In this document: positions 1 to 9,012 of the stretch, piece by piece | Numbering within the stretch: position 1 is the first letter of the stretch | How the letters are laid out: every line of letters begins with the position of its first letter | NCBI GenBank assembly: GCA_963978905.1 | Contig: OZ022257.1 | Coordinates: 53,090,873 to 53,154,872 of the forward strand | Direction of reading: 5' to 3' | Length of the DNA: 64,000 nt | Source of the DNA: Trichostrongylus colubriformis | Lineage: Eukaryota; Nematoda; Chromadorea; Rhabditida; Trichostrongylidae | Program-made: the position numbers and the translations under genes | Notes under the pieces: generated by a model | Told to the model about the DNA's origin: nothing | What the model saw: the letters and a program-made list of their open reading frames with translations, nothing else | Databases searched by the model: none

Positions 1-510
1 GCTTTTTCTCCCTTCAGCTCATATGCACCCAGAAAGTGCGTATTAGTAAGTATTTGAAAGGTTTACCTCTTCATTCAACATCAAGAGGGGACAAAATTTC
101 ACGTTTCCTGATTTATGCATTTTTTCAAGACTTTCATTTATAGAGGGCATGTGGTACGTTATATCCTGTAGACTTGAACAGAGCGTACAGTTGTACAGAT
201 AAGTATGTGGTATAAGGAGACGTAGCGTTGTCTAGCAGAGAAAAACAGTAGTTTCTCTCATACTCAATCCCAATGTTCTGCCCAAAGCTAGTGTGCAGGA
301 ATACCACATGTGTTCGTAAATTACTGGTTTTCAAATATTCTTGTATCTCCTATTCACCATATGCCCTCTATAAATGAAAGTCTTGAAAAAATGCATAAAT
401 CAGGAACCGTGAAATTTTGTCCCCTCTTGATGTTGAATGAAGAGGTAAACCTTTCAAATACTTACTAATACGCCTTTCTGGGTTCATATGAGCTGAAGGG
501 AGAAAAAGCA
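1..510. repeat. Long inverted repeat, left arm cut by window edge
   Basis: Bases 1-150 and 361-510 are near-perfect reverse complements separated by about 210 bp of unrelated sequence. The left arm begins at the first base of the window, so the element probably extends outside it. The arms carry no convincing coding sequence. The layout resembles a foldback or MITE-type DNA element; no target-site duplication can be checked because one end is missing. Confidence 0.85.
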
Positions 511-522
511 AAAGAGCAGTCG

Positions 523-600
523 CACAAAGGATCCGAACCTGGGACCCATCTCCTGTGAAACAACCATCGTATCCAGTACACCACAACGCACCTTACTGTG
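523..600 (-). repeat. tRNA-like (box A/B) dispersed sequence
   Basis: Read on the minus strand, this stretch has a box A-like block around GTTGTGGTGTACTGG followed by a box B-like GGTTCGGATCC about 45 nt later, the internal RNA polymerase III promoter layout of a tRNA. The T stem and acceptor stem pair poorly, so it looks like a tRNA-derived repeat head or decayed pseudo-tRNA rather than a working gene. Confidence 0.45.
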
Positions 601-1244
601 CTAGCATTCCACGTCCACTCATGCGAACATGCCAGAGAGAGAGAGTTGACCATGTCGGGAGACTACCCTTCATAACTTTGCTCACAGAATCGTTTCGCAA
701 ATTTGGAAGGCAGATTTGAGTTTCTCGTCCCAAGACGAGTACAGTGGTATACATCCCATCGCAAAAGGCCGGACCGACCTGATGACCCTCCCTTGTGAGT
801 TAAGGTGAAAGGGGTGTTGCTAGTGTTATGGATTAGCACATATCCCCGAAAAGGATGAAATTCCCATTAAATTTTCCTGATGGAGGCCATGGTTACGCAA
901 GGACAAGAGGCGCAGATCTCGTTGGCATCGTTCGGGAACGAGATCTCTGATGGGTATTCTTCTCGGCAAACCAATCCTTACATCCAGTGAGGTTAGTGAG
1001 TTGTTAGTGAACTAAGCTGAAGGCTGGCTCCCGCAAGTCATTGCATGGGCCGAATCTCACCTCGCTGTTACTGCGGTACTGCATGAAATTACGTGCGAGA
1101 CGTGTCAGAAGGAAAATGATCAAAGCCGAATGTTTTTTAATGTGGCTTCATCTGTCATCCCAATCTCCTACATAACGGGCCAGTTCAATTTATGTGGGTA
1201 TCTCTTCAATTTTTGACACTCTCAATGCTATCAATGGTGAAAAG
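601..1244. repeat. Fragments of tRNA-derived repeats, otherwise no gene seen
   Basis: Around 785-860 lies a degraded copy of the tRNA-like repeat seen intact at 31.7 kb; the shared core includes GGATTAGCACATATCCCC. At about 1025-1060 there is a fragment of the 3' body of the SINE family found at 4.5 and 9.2 kb (the CCGCAAGTCATTGCATGGGC region). No supported coding sequence lies in the rest. Confidence 0.5.
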
Positions 1245-1312
1245 ATCAAGTCACGTGGATGGAGGAAGGTGAAAAGGCATCAAGTCACGTGGATGGAGGA
1301 AGGTGAAAAGGC
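1245..1312. repeat. 34-bp tandem duplication
   Basis: Two head-to-tail copies of a 34-bp unit (1245-1278 and 1279-1312). They sit inside a 96-codon plus-strand open frame at 1194-1484 that shows no recognisable domain and is not called as a gene. Confidence 0.9.
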
Positions 1313-1484
1313 AAGAAGAACATTGCAAAAGAATTCAAAGTGGTTAGCTCTGTGGAAAGTCGTCACCCAGTCTGCACATTTTTTCCTATCGCGCTTTCCA
1401 CGTAATCCAGTTACAGCTGCTATTTTCATCGTGAAAAATTCAGTTCATGGACGAGTGTATGAGTATAAGGAAAAGTCCAATTAG

Positions 1485-2027
1485 CATTATTTCAATGGTT
1501 TTTACCTGAAATAGTAACACCAGTTGACCATATGACATAAAAAAGGAACCATAACCATGAATATTCCAGAATTAGTTATATTTGAAATTAATAACAACAG
1601 AAAAGGAAAAAAGATTCTTGAGAGTCGATGGCACGTGTCAAAGGGAACGTCAGATGACCGTTGTTACATCTTGACGGTTCAGCGAAAGGTTGACTAATGA
1701 TGACCCAACCGGTTTTCTTACTTTTCTCGGGAATGTATTGTCAAAAACTGATGTTCAACTGTTTGTGAAATTTTTGAAACTGAAAAAGCCAGAGTATATT
1801 CTTCGTTTGAATCATTTAATTGTTTTCTATGAGAGGAATTAAGTATAAAAATTTCTCAAAGATCATGGCTAGCAACTAATAGGAAATTGTAGACTATTCA
1901 ATGTAAAAGCCATTTTTATATGAACTCAATAAAGGAGCAAAAGTAAGAGAGAAATACTATCACAACATTAGTTATGTACTTAAATATCCTCTCTTCTCGT
2001 AGGAACTGACTTTTTGACAACAATTTG
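1485..2027. other. No gene seen
   Basis: AT-rich DNA with no sustained open frame, no clear splice-flanked exon and no repeat recognised elsewhere in the window. Confidence 0.5.
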
Positions 2028-2099
2028 AACTTTACATTGTTGAGAAAGGGAAAATCCCTAAATTGACAGGGATTTTCCCTTTCTCAACAATGTAAAGTT
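2028..2099. repeat. Perfect 32-bp stem hairpin with 8-nt loop
   Basis: Bases 2028-2059 and 2068-2099 are exact reverse complements, separated by eight bases. A transcript from either strand would fold into an uninterrupted 32-bp stem. This could be a tiny palindromic element, a young inverted duplication or a small-RNA precursor. An animal microRNA hairpin usually has bulges, so a recent palindrome is as likely. Confidence 0.95.
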
Positions 2100-2439
2100 T
2101 GACAGAGGGCAGCCTGTTCAAACGAAATGGCACCTTAAGTAATTATCAGTATAAATTCGTTGTGCGTTTGTCGATGGCGGTTTAATAGTGGCTGCTCGAG
2201 GCTCGTCTTCGCATTCAATTTCTCAGATAATAGCCATTCGTGCCCTATCAAAATGTTAATTCCGCTTTGCCTCAAAGGGATTACCATAGATGAGGGAGTG
2301 CGAACATCAGACACAACGGAATGAAGCTTACGGAAATATGAGCTTTGATGTCATACTTTACAGTGCCCACGTAAAAGTTAATTCGGAACTTCACAGAACT
2401 ACAGGTTTGACTGAAGCTGTCCTCAGTAATCATAACACA

Positions 2440-2705
2440 TCACCATACCTCGTCCATAAGTAATATGTAATTTGCACTCGCAGCGCCGCCAGTACCACTT
2501 GCCGCAATCGTTTGAAATTTCACGAATGATGCAATGAGCTTGTACTGTGAATGACCTTCGAAGATTGCAGCTTGGAAGCTTCGGAAGTTCGCCTATGTGA
2601 TCGTCGCTGATTTTTCAAGGGACAACACTACAAACAACTCGCACACGCCACGCCGCTCGCCGAGGGGGCCGCGCGAAAACTCGACCAATCGCCACACACC
2701 CGGAA
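2440..2705. repeat. GC-rich short inverted-repeat element (family R2), 5' end decayed
   Basis: The right end reads CTCGACCAATCGCCACACACCC, the inverse of the left end of the full copy at 47934-48193, and the interior shares the CTTCGGAAGTTCGCCTAT block with copies at 47.9 and 51.3 kb. The left terminus is not recognisable. A non-coding MITE-like repeat; the exact 5' boundary is uncertain. Confidence 0.6.
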
Positions 2706-3515
2706 AAGCTCACTGAAGGGAAGAATGCCCATCCAGTATGAATATCGAGCGGCAACCTATTTTATAGTCCACCAAACTTCCTTTGAAATCACTCGAAAAA
2801 GTTGTACGTTTAGGATTTTGTCTTCAAGCTCTTCCTCCCTTCAAAGAATCCAAAATACCTCCCCCTTGCAACGACTCCCCCATGAGTGACCCTGGTTCAA
2901 TGCCCATTAATGTGTGCTCACTGTTTTGAGCAAAAGTCTCGTGTGTGGCGCGATGTTCTGGAACAAATCAATTACCGTTATTAAACTACCGCATCAATTC
3001 AGCAAAGTTACAATTACTTGAAAACAAGAAGGCCCTTCAGTACTCCCTTCATTTCGCTGCCGATACTTCTTTGCGCATCACTCGTTGTTCCTTGTTGTCT
3101 TATTTTCTATCCATTCCAATGCTACTATTCTGAAGTTCGAATGCTCATTCCTATTTGGGGTAGTCGAATGACGCAACGCATTGTCTGCATTAAGGAATGC
3201 CTCCGTTGGCTGTGCTCATTGCGGATGTTCAGTTGATGAGATTAAGCGATTCACTCTCATTCACATGCGCCACCACAACGCTTTGACCTAGCCCGTCCGA
3301 TGCCGATTATCGCAGGAAATGATTAACATTTCGGTAATTATCCTCGTTCTACTACATCATCCACGCATGCACCACAGCCATCTCATACCCTATTTACGCC
3401 AAGCAGTTTATCCCCATCCTTGACCTCAGTGAGAGCGTATTTTTCATGATACTCTGAAGTTGGCGATTTGTCTACCTTTGTATGCAAAGCTGGGTAGACT
3501 CATTACGCATGTGCT
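2706..3515. other. No supported gene
   Basis: Contains several open frames of 60-75 codons on both strands, overlapping one another, none with a recognisable motif or paired splice signals. Treated as intergenic. Confidence 0.45.
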
Positions 3516-3519
3516 TCCC

Positions 3520-3850
3520 GGGGTGTGTAGATGTCGAATTTTCGCTTTGCGACGTCGCACTAGCGGCGCCATCGGTTGGAGTTCCGCCAAGGACGCGAGG
3601 GGCTGGTACCATGGAGTTCTTCCGGGGAGTAGCTGTCAATAACTTTTGTGCCCTGAAAAGACAAAATAGTGACATGAAAAGTAAAAGAAACGACAGCATT
3701 ACATGATAACAATCTCAATTGAAAAACGATTAATTCGGGCGTAAACTCTGAAGGGAGTGCTGCAATGTATGCAGTCACAGCGAAGAAATCCCCGGCGCCG
3801 CTTACCGCGTACGACCGCGTGAAAATTCGACATAAGTGTATACACATGCT
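3520..3850. repeat. GC-rich foldback element related to family R2
   Basis: The left part carries GTGTAGATGTCGAATTTTCGC and the right part its inverse with small changes (CGTGAAAATTCGAC followed by TAAGTGTATACAC). The middle holds the GCGGCGCC-rich blocks shared with copies at 41.9, 47.9 and 51.3 kb. Long open frames on both strands here are a by-product of GC richness and palindromy. Confidence 0.55.
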
Positions 3851-4499
3851 TTTCAGTAGCTAGAGTCAACGGGTTTCTGGGAGGCCTATCGTACATAGAA
3901 CATTTGCGACATTGTAGGCGTGACCAAATCACATATTGTTAATTCTCAAAACATCTCAAAAACCCCTTGAATATCGAGAGAGCCAAAAAATCCAAACCAA
4001 GGCATAAAGCACCATGCTCCAAAGAAAGATCAAAAGAGAGGAAAGAATACGGTGCTGAGAGAGTGACATGTCAAAGTGGAAAGTAAGCAGTGGAACATGG
4101 TGGATCCATTAAATAGTTATTTGTCAGGAAGGTCACTGCATTCAGTTGGACATCTTCACCTTAAAGACTGTTTACATGAGTTGTGGCTACTTCGATAAAC
4201 AACTAGCAAACGAAGGATGATAACGGTATATCTGGGCTGCTGCCCCACGATACTTTCCCTTCTAGTAGAAAAGCATTAGTTGTCTACTTTCAGCCACAGG
4301 TGATACGATATCGAGTGACGAACGGCGAATATGTGTCACCGGTACTGTCAGAAAACAGGCCCTACCTTTCTCACTGGAGAAGATGAACACAGCGCATCTC
4401 CTGAGCAGATCAATGTCGGGGCGAAATAGATCATATTTACGTATTACTACTGTAGGATGAGACTATTCTTGTGGATAAAAGTTAAATTTAAAGGATAAG
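3851..4499. other. No gene seen
   Basis: Mixed-composition DNA without a sustained open frame or a repeat that recurs in the window. Confidence 0.45.
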
Positions 4500-4778
4500 T
4501 TTTTGGCGTTAATCAATCCCTTCCGTGGGATGCGCCGCCATTCTAGTTCCATTCAGAATCGTGATGGCTGGTGAATGTGATGTGGCCTATACAATGACTT
4601 GCGGTGGCCAGCCGATGTACAAGTCAGTGCTTTCATCCTCTCAGACGAGTCCGGTACCAATTCGCCGACCCCGGAGGGATAGAAGGCTTGGTTGGCCTGG
4701 GCGGGCGTTGATGAGGGATTTGATCCCCGCACCATGAGAGTGGGGTGCGCGCCATCTGTCACTACACCACCGCCCATT
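4500..4778 (-). repeat. tRNA-derived SINE, copy A
   Basis: On the minus strand the element starts with a tRNA-like head: box A-type GGTGGTGTAGTGACAGATGG, then box B-type GGGATCAAATCCC. A body follows containing TACCGGACTCGTCTGAG and a 3' part with CCCACGGAA. The plus-strand copy at 9158-9406 has the same order and similar length, which defines a family. SINEs of this build are transcribed by RNA polymerase III and moved by a LINE reverse transcriptase; no LINE partner is evident. Confidence 0.75.
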
Positions 4779-4823
4779 CTTGTGGATAGTCACTACACCA
4801 CTTCCGCCCATTCTTGTGGATAG
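4759..4823. repeat. Short tandem duplication at SINE head
   Basis: A unit of about 31-34 bp (TCACTACACCAC...CATTCTTGTGGATAG) occurs twice in tandem, starting at 4759 and 4790. It overlaps the 5' end of SINE copy A, which suggests a local duplication or slippage at the insertion boundary. Confidence 0.8.
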
Positions 4824-5803
4824 CTCTATTCATTATAAACTAATTCCAAAAAATCCCTCATTGACGCCATTAGTGGTGCATCAATGAAAATCACTGAGAA
4901 GTGTCAGAAGATAATCCCTTGGAATTTTGTCGGTCTTGTTTGGATACGCAGTCGCAAAGTTTCCAACGGCCGAGTAGCTGTGGGGGGCGGGACAGTGCAC
5001 ACGTGTGGACTGCTTAACCGCCCTTTCCGTTTGCATTACATCTTTGAGTAATACAGAAGGCAAAAAAATATGCTTTATTTCGAGACCTATTTATTGGCAT
5101 CAATTGTGTTGCTACTTTTGCATTACCTCGCACCTCTGCTTTTACTGTCAACATTCAGCCAAAACTATTACCCAACGGTGGTGGTTTCCAACTAGGCTCC
5201 TCCTAACAGATCAGTGCTCATCAATGTGATCTCCAATGCTGATTTCTAAATAAGGACGTGTAATCCATATAATGTGCAGTCTTTCCCAGGTTCCAATGTG
5301 GTTTTCTACCGGATGGTGCCGTTTTGGGAAGAAATAGTGTTGAGGATCTGACTGATATTTGGTGTGAATCCCATGTTGAACGCTGTACACTGCAAATTTT
5401 GGGAGTGCTTATCTGACAACTGATTTCGCTAAAGTGTGCACAGTTACACATAAAGTAACGTATTCTAATAAGCCGACTTTTGGTGAGGCAACAGATGACA
5501 GTGTCTTTTCCCGCCAGTTCTTAAAGTGCGGAGATGCGATAATCAGTAGCACAATAATTAGAAAGAAAATACAGGTGCTCGGTGGCCTTTCGGACTGATA
5601 GGACCCGCATTCTCTCAGCCGATTTTTGCGTGAATCTTGTGTAATGCGACCTTACGTTGCACGCGGTACTGCGGTGCATGCGGACATGTGGCAGTGGTAC
5701 GCAGCCAACGTTGTTCTCGCCTGTCGGAAGCGCCCGCACGTAGTTCACACCACACTAAGTGACTTCGGTGCGGAGCTTTTAGCGCATTCTTGCCATTTCC
5801 CTG
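4824..5803. other. No supported gene
   Basis: Open frames of 60-76 codons occur on both strands but overlap and carry no recognisable motif. No splice-consistent exon set was found. Confidence 0.4.
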
Positions 5804-6104
5804 CACACCGTCTGCTACGAACTTTATCCTGGACTACTCATTTATAGTAAATCCGTTGCCCGCTTACAAATCATCAAGCTATGAATATTGCCGAAAATCT
5901 TGTAAAAAAATTAAAATTATGGGATAAAAAACGATGGGCGGTGACGGGTACCACACCGTCTGCTAGGACCTTTATATAGGACTACTAATTCATAATAAAT
6001 TCACTGTCCTTTACAAACACCCAAGTTATCAAATTGTCGAAGTCGTGTCGAAAATTAAAATTATGGCTATGTGAAAAGTTTGAATTATGGGAAGTGACGG
6101 GTAG
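5804..6104. repeat. Diverged tandem duplication, period about 148 bp
   Basis: Two units (5804-5951 and 5952-6104) begin with CACACCGTCTGCTA and end with GTGACGGGTA. Similarity is clear along the length, with many substitutions and small indels. The divergence shows an old duplication. Confidence 0.8.
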
Positions 6105-6667
6105 CTTTATCTTTGAAGTCAAAATTCTTTATTCCACATTCAAAAACATCAAATTTGAGTTCATCATATGAACCTCCCGCTTTTTTCAAATTCGGGCATT
6201 TGGTCAACAAATACACAAGTATTATAGTGGTACAACTCCACGCACACACTTAGTTTACGCCATTTTGTTGATGTGGTCTTCATCCTTCTCTTTTTGGCAT
6301 ATGAGCAACGAATTTTTTTCGGACGAGTAACAGTAAGGAATTAAGTAGCAATTACTGTTAAGTTGTTGAAGCTCATATGCTTTTGAGGAAGGATAAAGAC
6401 GATGAGTGGCATAGAACAATAAGGCAAAGCCAGCCTGCACTTTAGGCAGAGTAGGCGGAGCCGTCCACATGTGCTAGACAGGAGGCGGAGCCAGCAGCGT
6501 ACGTCTCGGCACTGTTCAAGCTTAACACAGCGGATATGTTTGCAGATGATATCCTACTTGGTAGGACTAACATACATGACTATTCAATGAATTCGATGAT
6601 GGAAATGCCAGAAAAAAACGTAAAAACGTCAAACAATTTCGATAATTAATGCCTATACAGCAAGATA
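6105..6667. other. No gene seen
   Basis: AT-rich sequence with short open frames only; nothing recognised. Confidence 0.45.
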
Positions 6668-6841
6668 CAGTCCATTTCGGAAAAACTGTCGGGGCGTGTC
6701 CTACAGACTTGGGTGTATGGCGAGAAAGAGAGTACGTGGCGAGAGCGAGAGTGTGTGGCGGGGTGAGAGAGCTGAGAGAGTTTGATACACGTTCATTCAA
6801 GTCTGTAGGACACGCCCCGACAGTTTTTCCGAAATGAACTG
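6668..6841. mobile_element. 174-bp MITE with 44-bp terminal inverted repeats
   Basis: The ends (left 6668-6711) are inverted copies differing at one base near the tip, beginning CAGTCCATTTCGG on the left and CAGTTCATTTCGG on the inverted right. TA dinucleotides flank both sides (6666-6667 and 6842-6843), as expected for Tc1/mariner-type insertion. The central 80 bp is purine-rich (GAGA/GTGTGG) and non-coding. A non-autonomous element that would need a transposase supplied elsewhere. Confidence 0.9.
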
Positions 6842-7246
6842 TACATGCGCGGATTCGAAATTGCTAAAATTAGTACACTCATAAATATAAATACATTGGA
6901 CGAAATGACCTAAATAGAAAATTTCTAAATCATTTTCGACTAGAGCATGATTATTAATACCAATAACATGACGACATTATTTTTACATGAATCATTACGA
7001 ATTGTTTATGCATAGGAATATTGGTTAAAGAGTTGAGAAAAAACTGAATTACAAGAAGGGATTACATGAAACGCAAAAAAAAACACTACGAAATTTTGAA
7101 AAAAAAAGAAATTCGAAATTGTTGTTACTGTGTGCCTCTGGGAGAGTTAGATGCTGACTGCTGCGATGCGAGCATGGAGCTCGCCCAACGCTCCAGATAT
7201 GTTCCTTTCTCTTGTGCCTGAAATTTGAGAAAACAACCATACCTAT
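6842..7246. other. No gene seen
   Basis: AT-rich sequence with A-runs near 7075-7110; no supported coding sequence. Confidence 0.45.
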
Positions 7247-7404
7247 GATATCGACTATTATATTTTCTCGCATATTTCGTGAAAAATCCATACAAAGGCT
7301 CTTTTTTCGTGCTCGCTAGGAGTGATGTCGATTTGATTATGAATTTTCCTGCATATTTCGTGAATAATCCATACAAAGGCTCTTTTTTCTTGCTCCTTAG
7401 GAGT
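7247..7404. repeat. Tandem duplication, period about 81 bp
   Basis: Two units share GCATATTTCGTGAA, AATCCATACAAAGGCTC and a following GCT(C/T)CT(T/A)AGGAGT block, starting at 7270 and 7351 for the best-matching part. A frame runs through both units, but nothing indicates a real gene. Confidence 0.8.
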
Positions 7405-7462
7405 TGTATCTCGATGTCATTGGTTGAAGTATATTGGCAGGCCTTTTCGCCACACCGCTTAA

Positions 7463-7883
7463 AGGAATCGTTCACGGAAAATGAATTTCCCTGTTGCATA
7501 TACTCTTATATTGTTTTTGCCTGATATGGGCTGCATGCAAAGTTTCATGCAAAAAAAATGTGAATCTGGCTAAGATATAGCCCCACAAAGTTTCGGTCGG
7601 GTGAGCGAGGCCTCTGAGCGAGTGCCCACCCCTTCGTTTGCCGCGGTCGGAGACGCATTGTGGAAACAGAAAGTTACGCAAACAGTCCCACTCTCCGTTC
7701 CCAGCCGCGGCGGACGACGGAACGGGGCTTCACTCGGAGGCTCCGTCCACCCGGCCCAAGTCTTTGGAGAGCTGTATCCTAGCCGAATTCCCACTTCGAA
7801 TGAGCTTTTGCATGCGGTCCCATGAGGCAAATACAAAATGAATATATGGGTAATAAGTAACTCATTTTTCCGTCTACGTTCCT
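7463..7883. mobile_element. Foldback element family R1, copy 1, flanked by TTAA
   Basis: The ends are imperfect inverted repeats of about 100 bp: the left starts AGGAATCGTTCACGG and the inverted right end starts AGGAACGTAGACGG. Both arms contain a GCATGC core. The centre is GC-rich, with CCGCGG-type blocks also inverted. TTAA lies immediately outside both ends (7459-7462 and 7884-7887), which suggests a TTAA-targeting (piggyBac-like) non-autonomous element. Related copies lie at 10376-10822 and 13684-14113, with a half copy at 54955-55155. Confidence 0.7.
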
Positions 7884-8100
7884 TTAATGGGGGTGTACCC
7901 GGAAGCCCGTCTCTGAACAGCTTTCCACCAATGACGATCAAAATATGAAGCGCCTGTTATTGTGGGAAGTACTTGCAGTCTTATGATGAAGGCTGCCTGA
8001 CTCAAAGACTCAAAGATGTAGTAAGGAGTAATGCAATGTATGGTAGCTCCAATCTACGTACCAGAATGAAAGAATCATTTACCTGCTTTACAATCGACGA
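7884..8100. other. Probable 3' flank of the mab-10 gene
   Basis: Sequence downstream (minus-strand sense) of the last candidate mab-10 exon. A canonical AATAAA signal in the mab-10 sense was not found here, so the mRNA end is unknown. Confidence 0.3.
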
Positions 8101-9012
8101 TCATGATGGGTAGGGATTGAAGCGCTAGAAGGAAATGTTTTGGGATTCATAAGCAAATAAAAGTCATCTCCCAATAAAAGTGATTGCTATATTTTCGATT
8201 TTTTGTGACAGTTCTGTAGGGTGAGACGACAAAGCTTCTACTCTTCAGAACAGCTTCAGAACTCACTGTATCGGACTTTTTCCGTTTCTCATCGGACTGC
8301 TTTAACGCGGACGCGAACATATTGTCCACTTCTTCGTTGTCGTCGCCAGGACATGGGCTGCTGGAAAAGGGTTGGTCGGCATATTTTCCTGATGAAAAAT
8401 GTCACATGGAAATGGAGAGAAAGCGAAAATGGCTTCTCTTTAACTTCGCGATTCTTTTTAAACTTGTTCTACTTTTCTAAGTTTAACCAGGATATTGTAA
8501 CGCAAAAGAAGCGTAAACGTATCTCTCGCGAACGCAGTTGTCGGCTACATACTCCTCTAATCCACAAGAAAAAAAGAAGAAACGAAAGCCCTCCTCCTTC
8601 TTGTTAGATATTGTAGTTATTGACTATTTTGGGCGCCAAGGTGCCCCGAATTTCAATCTCGTGCCTGATAATAAATGCATTGACCCTGGCGGATGACACC
8701 TCGATCTTGGGATTCGGCGCCTGATGATACACCCCAAGGGGTATATTATGTCTTGTTGATTGTCATGTATAGTTTACTCTATTCTGTTCTTAAATAAATC
8801 TTCTAACTCGTCGTGGACGTAACACTTTTCTGAGACATTAGAATTTTGCGTTGGGTGAAAGTAATGTCTTCTAAGAAAGACAAAAAAGGACGCTTCGATT
8901 GCCTATACTGGTACCTTTGAGTTGGACTGCCTGGTGGTGAGTGTGAATCAAGGAGATCAAATCCTCGTTTACGACTCGCTTTTGCATAGTGGTAGCCAGC
9001 GTCTTTCACCAC
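8101..9012 (-). CDS. mab-10: mab-10 C-terminal exons (uncertain model)
   Basis: After acceptor TATTTTCAG at 9013 the frame reads [20 protein letters not shown] then [13 protein letters not shown]. Two endings are possible. Either the exon runs on to TAG at 8803-8805 (477 aa in all), or it splices at CAAAG|GTACCA (8915). A second exon-like block at 8267-8388 (acceptor TTTTTCATCAG, donor GATACA|GTGAGT) reads [20 protein letters not shown] then [20 protein letters not shown] and argues for splicing. Its phase requires either a different donor or a small ex-on such as 8519-8556. A final seven-codon exon at 8101-8124 ending in TGA fits phase 0. cDNA would decide. Confidence 0.55.
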
